Positions 33,637-42,887 of a stretch of 61,698 nucleotides of DNA are shown here, piece after piece. Positions within the stretch are counted from its first letter, which is position 1. Each line of letters begins with the position of its first letter. The notes under the pieces are model-generated. The model was given only the letters and a program-made list of their open reading frames with translations. It was not told the DNA's origin and made no database searches. The translations under genes were made by a program, and so were the position numbers. The DNA comes from Azonexus hydrophilus (GTDB taxonomy: Bacteria > Pseudomonadota > Gammaproteobacteria > Burkholderiales > Rhodocyclaceae): assembly GCF_905120355.1 (NCBI RefSeq), contig NZ_CAJHOB010000015.1, positions 1-61,698 on the forward strand, written 5' to 3'.

Positions 33637-34721
33637 GCGCCGCCCTGCTCGGCCAGTTCAGCCAGCTGATCGGCCTGGTATTCAGCGGCCAGGGCATCGA
33701 GCAATTCAGCCAGATCGCCTTCCATGATGGCGGCGATCTTGTACAGCGTCAGGTTGATGCGGTGATCCGTCACCCGGCCCTGCGGAAAGTTGTAGGTGCG
33801 GATGCGCTCGGAACGATCACCCGAGCCGATCAGGCTCTTGCGCGTGCTGGCAATGGCGCTCTGCTGCGCCCGCAGCTGCTGGTCCTTGATGCGTGCCGCC
33901 AGCACCCGCAGGGCCGAGGCCTTGTTGGCGTGCTGCGAGCGGCCATCCTGACATTCCGCCACCAAGCCCGTGGGCAGGTGGGTGATGCGCACGGCCGAAT
34001 CGGTTTTGTTGATGTGCTGGCCCCCGGCTCCGGAAGCGCGAAAGGTATCTATCTTCAGATCCGCCGGATTGAGGTTCACATCCGCCACCTCGTCCGCCTC
34101 CGGCATCACCGCCACCGTGCAGGCCGAAGTATGAATACGCCCCTGCGTTTCGGTTTCCGGCACCCGCTGCACACGATGCCCACCGGATTCGAACTTGAGC
34201 CGCGAATAGGCTCCGGCACCGTCGATACGGCAGATGATTTCCCGGTAACCGCCCAGTTCCGATTCATTGGCCGACAGCACCTCCACCGGCCAGCGCTGCC
34301 CCTCGGCATAGCGCGAATACATGCGGAACAGATCCCCCGCAAACAAGGCCGACTCGTCACCGCCCGTACCGGCCCGGATTTCCAGCAGCACACTGCGCTC
34401 GTCGTTGGGATCGCGCGGCAGCAGCAGTTTCTGCAACTCCAGCTCCAGCGCCGGCAGACGCGCCTTGCAGGCCGCGATTTCCTCTTCGGCAAAGTCGCGC
34501 ATCTCCGGATCGCCGCGCAACCCTTCCGCCGCCGCCAGATCCTGCTCGCACTGGCAAAAGGCCTGATAGTTGAGCACCACCGGCTCAACCTCCGACCGCT
34601 CACGCGTCAGACGCCGGAACTGATCCATATCCCCCGCCGTTTCCGGCGCCGACAGCAGCAGATCAATTTCGCCCAGGCGATCCGTAAGTAAGGCCAGCTT
34701 CTGGCGAATGCTATCTTTCAT
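33633..34721 (-). CDS. prfA: Peptide chain release factor 1
   Basis: 362 residues. RF1 reads UAA and UAG stop codons. The catalytic GGQ lies at 233-235, the same numbering as E. coli RF1, within [15 protein letters not shown]. The glutamine is the substrate of the adjacent prmC product. hemA, often upstream of prfA in other Proteobacteria, is not here. The ATG at 34721 has no strong ribosome site. Confidence 0.97.
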   Translation of the reverse strand: MKDSIRQKLALLTDRLGEIDLLLSAPETAGDMDQFRRLTRERSEVEPVVLNYQAFCQCEQDLAAAEGLRGDPEMRDFAEEEIAACKARLPALELELQKLLLPRDPNDERSVLLEIRAGTGGDESALFAGDLFRMYSRYAEGQRWPVEVLSANESELGGYREIICRIDGAGAYSRLKFESGGHRVQRVPETETQGRIHTSACTVAVMPEADEVADVNLNPADLKIDTFRASGAGGQHINKTDSAVRITHLPTGLVAECQDGRSQHANKASALRVLAARIKDQQLRAQQSAIASTRKSLIGSGDRSERIRTYNFPQGRVTDHRINLTLYKIAAIMEGDLAELLDALAAEYQADQLAELAEQGGA

Positions 34722-34844
34722 GAAGGAAACAACGTGGCGTGAGCAGGTAGGGCGTGCAGTTTACCTGGAAAGCTGCAGGAACCGGGGCATCCTTGCGCAG
34801 TCTGACACCCCGTCAGCGCTTCCTTTGCCCCGGGCACCCCGACC

Positions 34845-35468
34845 ATGAACAGCCACTTCCCCGCCTTCTTTGCCGCCGCTCCACACATCACCCTGCACGA
34901 TCCCCTCGCCGAATTTCTCGGTAGCTGCACGGACGGCCTGATCGAATACCGCTACGCCGACGCCGTGCGTCTCGCCGGCCACTCCTGCCCCACCGTCGCC
35001 GGCGCCTGGCTGATGACCCTGCGCGGACTACGCGCCCTCTACGGCGAAGCCCTACCTGTGCGCGGCGAAATCACCGCCAGCCTGCGCGATGCCCGCGACC
35101 ACGGCACGACGGGCGTCGTTGCCAGCATCGTCCAGCTCGTCACCGGCGCTGCCGCTGAAACCGGCTTCCAGGGCATCGGCCCCAACCGCCGTTTCGCCCG
35201 CCAGCAACTGCTCCAGTTTTCTGTCCAGCCCCAGCCCGGCACCCTCAGCCTCTGCCGGCGCGACACCGGGCGCAACGTGCACCTTGATCTCGACACCCGC
35301 TGCATCCCGTGGCCGGAAGAAATGCGCAGCCTCATGCCCCGCGCAGTTTCCGGCCAGGCCACGACGGCCGAACGCCAGCGTTTTGCCGCAATGTGGCAGG
35401 ACCGCGTCCGGCTGATGCTGATCGAACACGCCGATGACCCGGCCCTGGTTTCCGTCCGGACAAGCTGA
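34845..35468 (+). CDS. FmdE-domain protein
   Basis: 207 residues. The N-terminal two-thirds look like the FmdE (formylmethanofuran dehydrogenase subunit E-like) domain, with GHSCPTVAGAWLM (H46, C48) as the likely metal-binding site. No molybdopterin or methanofuran genes are nearby, so it is a stand-alone bacterial member of unknown role. No zinc-ribbon tail is visible. It is transcribed divergently from prfA and convergent with the fluoride channel. Start chosen as the only ATG giving the full domain. Confidence 0.65.
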   Translation: MNSHFPAFFAAAPHITLHDPLAEFLGSCTDGLIEYRYADAVRLAGHSCPTVAGAWLMTLRGLRALYGEALPVRGEITASLRDARDHGTTGVVASIVQLVTGAAAETGFQGIGPNRRFARQQLLQFSVQPQPGTLSLCRRDTGRNVHLDLDTRCIPWPEEMRSLMPRAVSGQATTAERQRFAAMWQDRVRLMLIEHADDPALVSVRTS

Positions 35469-35493
35469 ACACCGTCCCAGCACGACAGGCTGA

Positions 35494-35886
35494 TCAAGAC
35501 CAGACCCGCCCGGCCCCCACACTCAGGATGCCCAGCCAGGTACCGAGTAGCGAACCACACAGATGCAGCGTCGCCAAACCCAGCGCCAGGCCGATCTGCC
35601 CGCTGAGCAGCCGCTCGACGACTTCGGCTGAAAAACTGGAAAAGGTGGTGAGCCCGCCGAGAAACCCGGTAATGGCGAACAATTTGAGATAGGTTGGCAA
35701 ATCAGCGTGCAAATGAAAATAGCCCGCCGCCACGCCCACCAGATACCCCCCAATCAGGTTGGCCGCCAGGGTGCCCAGTGGCAACGCAGGAAGCAGGGGG
35801 TTGAGGGCGAGACCGAGCAACCAGCGCGACAGTGCACCGAGCATCCCTCCCAGACCGACAGCGAGTACTCCCTGGAAATACATCAA
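35494..35886 (-). CDS. crcB: Fluoride channel CrcB/Fluc
   Basis: 130 residues with four membrane segments. Family motifs: GGMLGALSRW near 13, GTLAANLIGGYLVG (N43) and GFLGGLTTFSSFSAEV (74-89), whose Phe/Ser/Thr residues line the pore. Dual-topology dimers export fluoride passively. I looked for a fluoride riboswitch in the 170 bases upstream and did not see its conserved core. Confidence 0.93.
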   Translation of the reverse strand: MMYFQGVLAVGLGGMLGALSRWLLGLALNPLLPALPLGTLAANLIGGYLVGVAAGYFHLHADLPTYLKLFAITGFLGGLTTFSSFSAEVVERLLSGQIGLALGLATLHLCGSLLGTWLGILSVGAGRVWS

Positions 35887-35976
35887 TTTTTACCGGGTAG
35901 TCAAAGTGGGAATGATAGCAAGTACCCCCAGCCCGCCAGGGCACAGAAACAAAACAAAAGAATCTTCTTTTAATCA

Positions 35977-36003
35977 CTCTATATTATTTCAAGGAATATA
36001 GAG
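35977..36003. promoter_or_regulatory. AT-rich inverted repeat upstream of phoU-like/pit
   Basis: CTCTATATT (35977-35985), nine bases, AATATAGAG (35995-36003): perfect nine-base arms 55 bp before the DUF47 gene, in the only AT-rich stretch of this intergenic region. A second small dyad, AAAAGAA/TTCTTTT, lies at 35956-35971. It may be an operator for the phosphate pair or part of the divergent promoters. It does not match a Pho box. Confidence 0.45.
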
Positions 36004-36057
36004 ATGCTTTGCCGCTGAGTAGAATGCCGCCTGTCACACAACTTAAACAGGTCGTTC

Positions 36058-36702
36058 ATGTTCGGTGCGCTCATGCCCAAAGAGGGCAAGTATTTCGATT
36101 ATTTCATTGCTCACGGCGATCTGATCCGCCAGGGCGGCAAGACCCTGCACCAGCTGATCGACGCGCTGGCAGGCGTTGACCCCAACGGCGGTGTACACGC
36201 ACTAGCCGACGAAGTGGACCGCCTGGAGCGTGAAGCCGACAAAGTCACGCATGAACTGCTCAGCCAGTTGCACAGCGCCTTCATCACCCCGTTCGACCGC
36301 GACGACATCCACGCGCTGATCAACAGCATGGACGACATTCTCGACGTGATGCAGGACGTCGCCGAGTCGATTTCGCTTTACGATATCCAGCGTATTCCGC
36401 CCGAGGCCTGTGCCATGGCGGAAATCACCGCGAAGAGCTGCCTCAAGATCGGTGAGCAGGTCAAACTGCTCAGCAACATGGACAACGCGCCGCAAATTCT
36501 CGCCCTGTGCAAGGAAATCGACGAACTCGAAGGCGAGGTCGACCGTCTCTTGCGCAAATGTATGTCCAAAGCTTTCCGTGAAGAACAGGATGTGCGCGAA
36601 TTGATCAAGCTGAAAGAAATCTACCAGCTTCTCGAATCGGTGACTGACCGCTGCAAGGACGTCGCGGGCTGCGTTGAAGCCATCGTGCTCGAAAACTCCT
36701 GA
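36058..36702 (+). CDS. PhoU-like DUF47 regulator of Pit transport
   Basis: 214 residues, almost entirely alpha-helical, of the DUF47/TIGR00153 family. EVDRLEREADKVTHEL and ELEGEVDRLLRKC are the repeated helical signatures shared with PhoU. Such proteins are consistently paired with Pit transporters and are thought to control phosphate uptake. The pit gene follows after nine bases, so the pair is co-transcribed. Confidence 0.9.
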   Translation: MFGALMPKEGKYFDYFIAHGDLIRQGGKTLHQLIDALAGVDPNGGVHALADEVDRLEREADKVTHELLSQLHSAFITPFDRDDIHALINSMDDILDVMQDVAESISLYDIQRIPPEACAMAEITAKSCLKIGEQVKLLSNMDNAPQILALCKEIDELEGEVDRLLRKCMSKAFREEQDVRELIKLKEIYQLLESVTDRCKDVAGCVEAIVLENS

Positions 36703-36711
36703 CCCGGCACC

Positions 36712-37719
36712 ATGGATAACCTGACCATCGGCTACGGGGTCCTCATCACCCTGATCGTCGTGGCGCTGCTGTTCGATTTCATGAACGGCTTCCACGACGC
36801 GGCCAATTCGATTGCCACCATCGTGTCGACGCGCGTGCTCAAACCGCAGCACGCCGTACTATGGGCGGCGTGTTTCAATTTTCTGGCGTACTTCCTGTTC
36901 CACCTCAAGGTCGCCTCGACCATCGGCACCGGCACCATCAATCCCGGCATCGTCGACCATTACGTCATTTTTGGCGCGCTCATCGGTGCCATCAGCTGGA
37001 ACATCATCACTTGGTATTACGGCATCCCTTCGTCCTCCTCGCATGCCCTGGTCGGCGGCTTGGTCGGCGCGGCCGTGATCAAGGCCGGCTTTGGCAGCCT
37101 GGTCGCCTCCGGTGTGCTGAAAATCATTGCCTTCATCTTCATCGCGCCGTTGCTGGGCTTCGTTTTCGGCGGCACCATGATGGTCATCATCTCCTGGCTC
37201 TGTCGCAACACGGCGCCGCAAAAGGTGGACAAGACCTTCCGCCGGCTGCAGCTGCTGTCCGCCGCAGCTTACAGCCTTGGCCACGGCGGTAATGATGCCC
37301 AGAAAACCATCGGCATCATCTGGCTGATCCTGATTACCGCCGGCCTGTCCACCACCGAATCCGAAATCCCGGGCTGGGTCGTACTCGCCTGCTACACGGC
37401 GATGGGGCTGGGCACGATGTTCGGCGGCTGGCGCATCGTCAAGACCATGGGCAATCGCATCACCAAGCTGAACCAGCCCCGTGGTTTCAGCGCCAACAGT
37501 GGCGGCGCCTTCACCCTGTTCATCGCCTCGGCTTTCGGCATTCCCGTATCCACCACCCACACCATTACCGGCGCCATCGCCGGTGTCGGTACCACGCGTG
37601 GCACCAAGCAGGTGCGCTGGGGAGTCGCCGGCGGCATTGTCTGGGCCTGGATTCTGACCATTCCCTGCAGCGCCATCATGGCAGCCATGGCTTGGTATGT
37701 GGGGCGACTGGTCCTGTAA
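36712..37719 (+). CDS. pit: Low-affinity inorganic phosphate transporter, Pit family
   Basis: 335 residues with about ten membrane segments. The two inverted-repeat signatures of PiT carriers are present: FMNGFHDAANS near residue 22 and LGHGGNDAQKTIG near 190. Carriers of this family import metal-phosphate with protons or sodium. Size and the DUF47 partner fit the short bacterial Pit subtype. Confidence 0.93.
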   Translation: MDNLTIGYGVLITLIVVALLFDFMNGFHDAANSIATIVSTRVLKPQHAVLWAACFNFLAYFLFHLKVASTIGTGTINPGIVDHYVIFGALIGAISWNIITWYYGIPSSSSHALVGGLVGAAVIKAGFGSLVASGVLKIIAFIFIAPLLGFVFGGTMMVIISWLCRNTAPQKVDKTFRRLQLLSAAAYSLGHGGNDAQKTIGIIWLILITAGLSTTESEIPGWVVLACYTAMGLGTMFGGWRIVKTMGNRITKLNQPRGFSANSGGAFTLFIASAFGIPVSTTHTITGAIAGVGTTRGTKQVRWGVAGGIVWAWILTIPCSAIMAAMAWYVGRLVL

Positions 37720-37776
37720 GACTCTGGCGAGCGGCACGGGCTGGTAGAATGCGGTTTTTTTCCGCCCCGCAGCCTC

Positions 37777-39561
37777 ATGTCCGACATTCCTGCCGCCGCC
37801 AATTTCATCCGTAACATCATCGAGGCCGACCTGGCCGCTGGCAAGCACGCCCAACGGCGCTGGGCCGGCCGCCCCGGCCTGGCCGCCGAGCATGCCGCTG
37901 CGCCGCTCGATCCGGCCAAGATCCGTACCCGCTTCCCGCCCGAGCCGAATGGCTATCTGCACTTCGGGCACGCCAAATCGATCCTGCTCAATTTCGGCCT
38001 CGCCGCCGAGTTTGGTGGCCGCTGCCACATGCGCTTCGACGACACCAACCCGGAAAAGGAAGAGCAGGAATACGTTGACTCCATTCTCGACTCGGTGCGC
38101 TGGCTGGGCTGTTCCTGGCAGGACGAGACGGAGAACAATCTCTATTACGCATCCAACTACTTCGACTGGATGCTGCAGTTTGCCGAATACCTGATCGACG
38201 CCGGCCACGCTTATGTCGACAGTCAGTCGGCAGAGGAAATGCGCGCCCGCCGCGGCACCCTGACCGAAGCTGGCCAGGATTCGCCGTTCCGCAACCGTTC
38301 GATCGAAGAAAACCGCGCCCTGTTCAAGCGCATGCAGGCCGGCGAATTTCCCGACGGCGCCCACATCCTGCGCGCCAAGATCGACATGGCATCGCCCAAC
38401 ATCAACCTGCGCGACCCGGCCATCTACCGCATCCGCCACGCCACCCACCACAACACGGGCGACAAATGGTGCGTCTATCCGATGTACACCTTTGCCCACC
38501 CGATCGAAGACGCCCTGGAGTGCATCACCCACTCCCTGTGCACCCTCGAATTCGAAGACCAGCGCCCCTTCTACGAATGGGTCAATGAGCGCCTGGCCGA
38601 AGGCGGCCTGCTGCAGCGCCCGCTGCCCCGGCAGATCGAGTTCTCGCGCCTCAATCTCACCTACATCGTGCTGTCCAAGCGCAAACTGATCCAGCTGGTG
38701 GACGAAAAACACGTCAATGGCTGGGATGATCCCCGCCTGCCGACGCTCGCCGGCGCCCGCCGCCGCGGTTATGCGCCCGAGGGCTTCCGCCTCTTCGCCG
38801 AGCGCATCGGCATTTCCAAGGCAGACTCCCTGATCGAATACAGTGTGTTCGAGGATGCCCAGCGCGAAGTCATGAACCAGCTCGACGAACGCCGCGTCGC
38901 CGTGCTCGACCCACTCAAACTGATCATCGACAATTACCCCGAAGGCCAGTTCGAGGACTGCCACGCCCCCAACCATCCGCTCAAGCCGGAACTCGGGCAG
39001 CGCACCATGCCCTTCGGCCGCGAGCTGTGGATCGAGGCCGAGGACTTCCAGGAAATCCCGCAAAAGGGCTTCCGCCGCCTCTTCCCTGGCAACAAGGCAC
39101 GCCTGAAATACGGCTACATCGTCGAATGCACCGGCTGCGACAAGGACGAGAACGGCAAGGTCATCGCCGTGCATTGCACCTACCTGCCCGACACCAAGTC
39201 GGGCACGCCCGGCGCCGACAGCATCAAGGTCAAGGGCAATCTGCACTGGGTCTCGGCAGCGCATGCCTATCCCGCTGAAATCCGCCTCTACGAGCGTCTA
39301 TTTGCCGTTCCCGCACCAGGCGCCCGGCGCGAAGGTGATGCCGCCGATGTCGAACGCAACTTCCTCGATGACATCAACCCCGACTCCAAACGGCTGATCA
39401 CGGCCCAGCTGGAGCCCGCCCTCAAGGATGCACAACCGGAACAGCGCTTCCAGTTCGAGCGCCACGGTTACTTCGTCGCTGACCGCGTCGACTCGGGCCC
39501 CGGAGCACCCGTCTTCAACCGCGCCCTGACGCTCAAGGATTCGTCGCACAAAGGAGCCTGA
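37777..39561 (+). CDS. glnS: Glutaminyl-tRNA synthetase
   Basis: 594 residues. It charges tRNA-Gln with glutamine. Class I motifs: the HIGH variant FGHAKS in PEPNGYLHFGHAKS near residue 60 and the KMSKS variant VLSKRKL near 298; the C-terminal beta-barrel anticodon domains are complete. Having glnS means the organism need not rely solely on the transamidation route. A possible -10 (TAGAAT, 37745-37750) lies upstream. The next small gene starts two bases after its stop. Confidence 0.97.
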   Translation: MSDIPAAANFIRNIIEADLAAGKHAQRRWAGRPGLAAEHAAAPLDPAKIRTRFPPEPNGYLHFGHAKSILLNFGLAAEFGGRCHMRFDDTNPEKEEQEYVDSILDSVRWLGCSWQDETENNLYYASNYFDWMLQFAEYLIDAGHAYVDSQSAEEMRARRGTLTEAGQDSPFRNRSIEENRALFKRMQAGEFPDGAHILRAKIDMASPNINLRDPAIYRIRHATHHNTGDKWCVYPMYTFAHPIEDALECITHSLCTLEFEDQRPFYEWVNERLAEGGLLQRPLPRQIEFSRLNLTYIVLSKRKLIQLVDEKHVNGWDDPRLPTLAGARRRGYAPEGFRLFAERIGISKADSLIEYSVFEDAQREVMNQLDERRVAVLDPLKLIIDNYPEGQFEDCHAPNHPLKPELGQRTMPFGRELWIEAEDFQEIPQKGFRRLFPGNKARLKYGYIVECTGCDKDENGKVIAVHCTYLPDTKSGTPGADSIKVKGNLHWVSAAHAYPAEIRLYERLFAVPAPGARREGDAADVERNFLDDINPDSKRLITAQLEPALKDAQPEQRFQFERHGYFVADRVDSGPGAPVFNRALTLKDSSHKGA

Positions 39562-39562
39562 C

Positions 39563-39754
39563 ATGGCCGGAAGCTGGGGTTGCCCGCACGAAATCGATGA
39601 TCGCTGCACGAAGATCAACAACCTGCCGTGCAACCCTGGCATGAAGGGCTGCGAACTCGCCGGCCGCTTCCGCTTTGTTGACGAGAGCAAAAACGAGCGT
39701 TACTGGGAAAAGAAGGCGCGCGAACAGGCTGCTGCCGAAGGCTCGAAGAAATGA
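39563..39754 (+). CDS. Small four-cysteine protein
   Basis: 63 residues, not assigned to a family. Four cysteines (C7, C15, C23, C30) sit in the first half with spacing CX7CX7CX6C, preceded by a conserved-looking SWGCPHE; the second half is charged and helical (YWEKKAREQAAAEG). It is likely to bind a metal or cluster, by inference only. It starts two bases after glnS and its stop overlaps the next micro-ORF by ATGA, so it belongs to the glnS transcript. Confidence 0.65.
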   Translation: MAGSWGCPHEIDDRCTKINNLPCNPGMKGCELAGRFRFVDESKNERYWEKKAREQAAAEGSKK

Positions 39755-39831
39755 TCGACCTCGATCCTTTCCGCTTCCCGGAGATGCATCTCGAAAGCGA
39801 CATCGTGCACCTGGAGCGCGCGCGTGGCTGA
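39751..39831 (+). CDS. 26-residue micro-ORF, possibly a gene remnant
   Basis: An ATG overlapping the previous stop opens a 26-codon frame (begins MIDLDPFRFPEMHL, ends HLERARG) that closes eight bases into the next gene. The double overlap suggests translational coupling, or this may be the stub of a longer gene that was deleted. No family is recognised. Confidence 0.35.
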   Translation: MIDLDPFRFPEMHLESDIVHLERARG

Positions 39832-40021
39832 TCGGGAGCGCACCGCCGCGGGCGGCTACCGCTATTGGGTCAGCGACGAACAGCTCGCCGCCTTCGCCCG
39901 CCTGTCGCCCTTGCAACGCCTCGAGTGGGTCGAGGCGGCGCGCGAATTCACCTGGCTAGGCCAGACCGCAGAAACCCGCGCACGGCACGAACGCCTGCGG
40001 CAAGGAAAGACCGGGGTCTGA
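39824..40021 (+). CDS. Small conserved helical protein
   Basis: 65 residues from a GTG that overlaps the micro-ORF. The sequence YWVSDEQLAAFARLSPLQRL and LEWVEAAREFTWLG then a charged RARHERLRQGK tail resembles short helical proteins found next to nucleotidyltransferase- or regulator-like genes in Proteobacteria and Deltaproteobacteria; the role is unknown. Its stop shares one base with the ATG of the DNA methyltransferase, so both are probably co-translated. Confidence 0.55.
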   Translation: MADRERTAAGGYRYWVSDEQLAAFARLSPLQRLEWVEAAREFTWLGQTAETRARHERLRQGKTGV

Positions 40022-41190
40022 TGCCACTCGACGTCGCCCGATTCGGTCAGGTGTTCACGCCGCCCAAGGTAGTGGAGTTCATGCTCGACCTGTGTGCCAA
40101 CGCGGGCAGCGTGCTTGAGCCGTCGGCCGGCGACGGTGCTTTCTTCAACGAGCTGCGCCGGCGCGGCCGCGATGTCACCGGCGTCGAACTCGACCCCGGG
40201 GTTGCCCCAGCCGACGCCCGCGTCATGGATTTCTTCAACCTGCCGGAGAGCGAACGTTTCGCCACCATCGTCGGCAACCCGCCCTATGTGCGCTACCAGG
40301 ACATTGCGCCGGCGACCCGCAAGCGCCTGGCCTCGCCGCTGTTCGACAAGCGCAGCAACCTGTTCCTGTTCTTCATCGAAAAATGTGTCCGGCACCTGAA
40401 TCCGGGCGGTGAACTGGTGTTCATCGTGCCGCGCGAATTCATCAAGCTGACCGCCGCAAAAAAAATGAACGCCTGGCTGTACGAGCAAGGCAGCATCACC
40501 CATTTCTACGAGACCGGCGACGTGCGAATCTTTGGCGAGCACACGCCGAACTGCGCCATCTTCCGCTTCGAGAAAGGGCGTTTCGACCGCCGCATGACCG
40601 ACGGGCGGACCTTCACCGAAGTCGATGGACAACTGATGTTCCTGCGCAACGATCATCAGGTTCGCTTTTCCGACATCTTCACGGTCAAGGTTGGCGCTGT
40701 CTCGGGAGCCGACTCCATTTACACCCATCCGGCCGGCAACATGGAATTCGTCTGCTCGAAAACGATCGAGACCGGTGAAACCCGACGCATGCTTTACGGC
40801 ATCACGCATCCGCACCTGGAACAGCACAAGACCGAACTGCTCGCCCGCCGGGTCCGGGAGTTCGATGAAAGCAACTGGTGGGAATGGGGCCGGAAGTTCC
40901 CGCTCAATCGGCTGCCGCGCATCTACGTCAACGGCCGCACGCGCAAGCCGACGCCCTTCTTCCTGCACGACTGCCTGAATTTCGACGGCTCGATCCTCGC
41001 GCTATTTCCAAGGCATACCCAGATCAACCGCCGCGACCTGATCGAGTGCACGATGATGCTCAACCACGAAGTCGACTGGCAGCAGCTCGGTTTCGTCTGC
41101 GACGGCCGTTTCCTGTTCACCCAGCGCAGCCTGCAGACCTGCCTGCTGCCCGACAAGTTTTCCCGCTATCTGCCAAAGGACGCAACATGA
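40021..41190 (+). CDS. Orphan N6-adenine DNA methyltransferase
   Basis: 389 residues. Motif order is [14 protein letters not shown], the SAM-binding [12 protein letters not shown] near residue 40, and catalytic NPPY (86-89) in [11 protein letters not shown], the gamma-class N6-adenine pattern. The C-terminal 200 residues (from about 220) resemble a TaqI-like target-recognition region. No restriction endonuclease or specificity subunit is beside it. It lies between glnS and pyrF with one-base and four-base overlaps on its two sides, an unusual place for a restriction-modification gene. RNA or protein substrates cannot be excluded. Confidence 0.8.
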   Translation: MPLDVARFGQVFTPPKVVEFMLDLCANAGSVLEPSAGDGAFFNELRRRGRDVTGVELDPGVAPADARVMDFFNLPESERFATIVGNPPYVRYQDIAPATRKRLASPLFDKRSNLFLFFIEKCVRHLNPGGELVFIVPREFIKLTAAKKMNAWLYEQGSITHFYETGDVRIFGEHTPNCAIFRFEKGRFDRRMTDGRTFTEVDGQLMFLRNDHQVRFSDIFTVKVGAVSGADSIYTHPAGNMEFVCSKTIETGETRRMLYGITHPHLEQHKTELLARRVREFDESNWWEWGRKFPLNRLPRIYVNGRTRKPTPFFLHDCLNFDGSILALFPRHTQINRRDLIECTMMLNHEVDWQQLGFVCDGRFLFTQRSLQTCLLPDKFSRYLPKDAT

Positions 41191-41999
41191 CCTTTACCGA
41201 ACAACTCGCCGCCGCCTGGCAGAACAATGACTCGCTGCTCTGCGTCGGCCTCGACCCTGATCCGGCCAAATTCCCGGCGCACCTGAAGGGGCGTGACGAC
41301 GCCATCTTCGAATTCTGCAAAACCATCGTCGACGCCACCGCCGACCTCGTCTGTTCGTTCAAGCCGCAGATCGCCTACTTCGCCGCCCGCCGTGCAGAAG
41401 ACCAGCTGGAAGCGCTAATCGCCCACATCCACGAGCGGCACCCCGGCATCCCGGTGATCCTCGACGCCAAGCGCGGCGACATCGGCTCGACCGCCGAGCA
41501 GTACGCAGTCGAGGCCTTCGAGCGCTTCCGGGCCGATGCCGTCACGGTCAATCCCTACATGGGCCGCGATTCGGTCGAGCCCTACCTGGCCTTCCCGGAC
41601 AAGGGCGTGATCCTGCTCTGCCGGACCTCGAACGCCGGCGGTTCCGACCTGCAGTTCCTCGATGTCGGCGGCGAAAAGCTGTACGAACGCGTCGCCCGCC
41701 TGGCCGCCGAACAATGGAACACGACCGGCCAGATCGGCCTGGTGGTCGGCGCCACCTTCCCCGCCGAAATTGCCCGCGTGCGCGCAATCGTCGGCGAGAT
41801 GCCGCTACTGGTGCCGGGTATCGGCGCCCAGGGCGGCGACATCGAGGCTACCGTCAAGGCCGGCCGCACCGCAGCGGGCACCGGCCTGATGATCAATTCC
41901 TCGCGCGCCATCCTCTACGCCGGCCAGGGTGAAGACTTCGCCAGTGCGGCCCGCCGTGTGGCTGAAGAAACCCGCAGCGCCATCAACCTGCATCGATGA
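41187..41999 (+). CDS. pyrF: Orotidine 5'-phosphate decarboxylase (type 2)
   Basis: 270 residues. It decarboxylates OMP to UMP, the last step of pyrimidine synthesis. The catalytic DAKRGD (D93, K95, D98) within [16 protein letters not shown] and the opening CVGLDPDP are those of the longer type 2 PyrF. The ATGA overlap with the methyltransferase fixes the start. The C-terminal phosphate loop [10 protein letters not shown] is intact. Confidence 0.95.
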   Translation: MTFTEQLAAAWQNNDSLLCVGLDPDPAKFPAHLKGRDDAIFEFCKTIVDATADLVCSFKPQIAYFAARRAEDQLEALIAHIHERHPGIPVILDAKRGDIGSTAEQYAVEAFERFRADAVTVNPYMGRDSVEPYLAFPDKGVILLCRTSNAGGSDLQFLDVGGEKLYERVARLAAEQWNTTGQIGLVVGATFPAEIARVRAIVGEMPLLVPGIGAQGGDIEATVKAGRTAAGTGLMINSSRAILYAGQGEDFASAARRVAEETRSAINLHR

Positions 42000-42011
42000 G
42001 GATCACACGCC

Positions 42012-42887
42012 ATGCGCATGGATGATTACCGTCACAGCGACAACATCGAAGACCGGCGCGGCAGCCGCATGAGCGGCGGCGGTGTGCGACTGGGCGGCGG
42101 ACGCCTGGGGCTCGGCACCATCGCCATCGCCCTGGTCGCCAGCTACTTTCTCGGCGTCAATCCGCTAACGGTGATCAACATGCTCGCCGGCGGAGGCATG
42201 CCAGCCATCGAGCAACAGGCCCCTGCTGCTGCCCCACCCGTCGACGATCCGACCGCACAGTTCGTTTCCAAAGTACTGGCCTCAACCGAAGACACCTGGA
42301 ACACCGCCTTCCGCGAGATGGGCCGCCAGTATCAGGAGCCCAAACTGGTTCTCTTTTCCGGTCTGACGCCCACTGCCTGTGGCACCGGCCAATCGGCCAT
42401 GGGCCCGTTTTACTGCCCGGGCGACCAGAAGGTGTACATCGACCTGAGTTTCTTCCGTGAGATGAAGGAAAAATTCCGTGCCCCCGGCGAATTTGCCCAA
42501 GCCTATGTCGTCGCCCATGAAGTAGGACACCACGTGCAACACCTGCTCGGCATTTCCGATCAGGTGCAGCGTGCCCGCCAGCAGGCCGGCGAAAAAGAGG
42601 CCAATGCCCTTTCCGTGCGCCTCGAACTGCAGGCCGACTGCCTGGCCGGCGTCTGGGGCAAACGCACCGACAACATGGCCAACATCCTCGATCCCGGTGA
42701 TCTGCAGGCTGCCCTCACTGCCGCGGCCGCCATTGGCGACGACCGTCTGCAACAACAGGCGCAGGGACGCATCGTGCCGGAAAGTTTTACCCACGGTAGC
42801 TCGGAGCAGCGCATGCGCTGGTTCAAGCGCGGTTTCGACAGTGGCGATTTCAACCAGTGCAACACCTTCAACAACCGCCCGCTGTAA
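42012..42887 (+). CDS. ypfJ: YpfJ-family neutral zinc metallopeptidase
   Basis: 291 residues. A membrane anchor (about 34-55, TIAIALVASYFLGVNPLTVI) follows a charged N-terminus; the peptidase domain contains HEVGHH (H169-H174) as the zinc HExxH site, with GTGQSAMGPFYCPGD upstream. Family members are uncharacterised. A GAGGA ribosome site overlaps the pyrF stop region. The following gene starts within its last ten codons. Confidence 0.88.
   Translation: MRMDDYRHSDNIEDRRGSRMSGGGVRLGGGRLGLGTIAIALVASYFLGVNPLTVINMLAGGGMPAIEQQAPAAAPPVDDPTAQFVSKVLASTEDTWNTAFREMGRQYQEPKLVLFSGLTPTACGTGQSAMGPFYCPGDQKVYIDLSFFREMKEKFRAPGEFAQAYVVAHEVGHHVQHLLGISDQVQRARQQAGEKEANALSVRLELQADCLAGVWGKRTDNMANILDPGDLQAALTAAAAIGDDRLQQQAQGRIVPESFTHGSSEQRMRWFKRGFDSGDFNQCNTFNNRPL

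Noticed and set aside
35887..36057. Fluoride riboswitch upstream of crcB
   Set aside because: The conserved pseudoknot core (GGxGAUGG-type start) is not visible on the minus strand before crcB.
36859..39264. An 801-codon open frame antisense to pit and glnS
   Set aside because: It crosses two well-supported genes and encodes low-complexity sequence; a GC-bias shadow.
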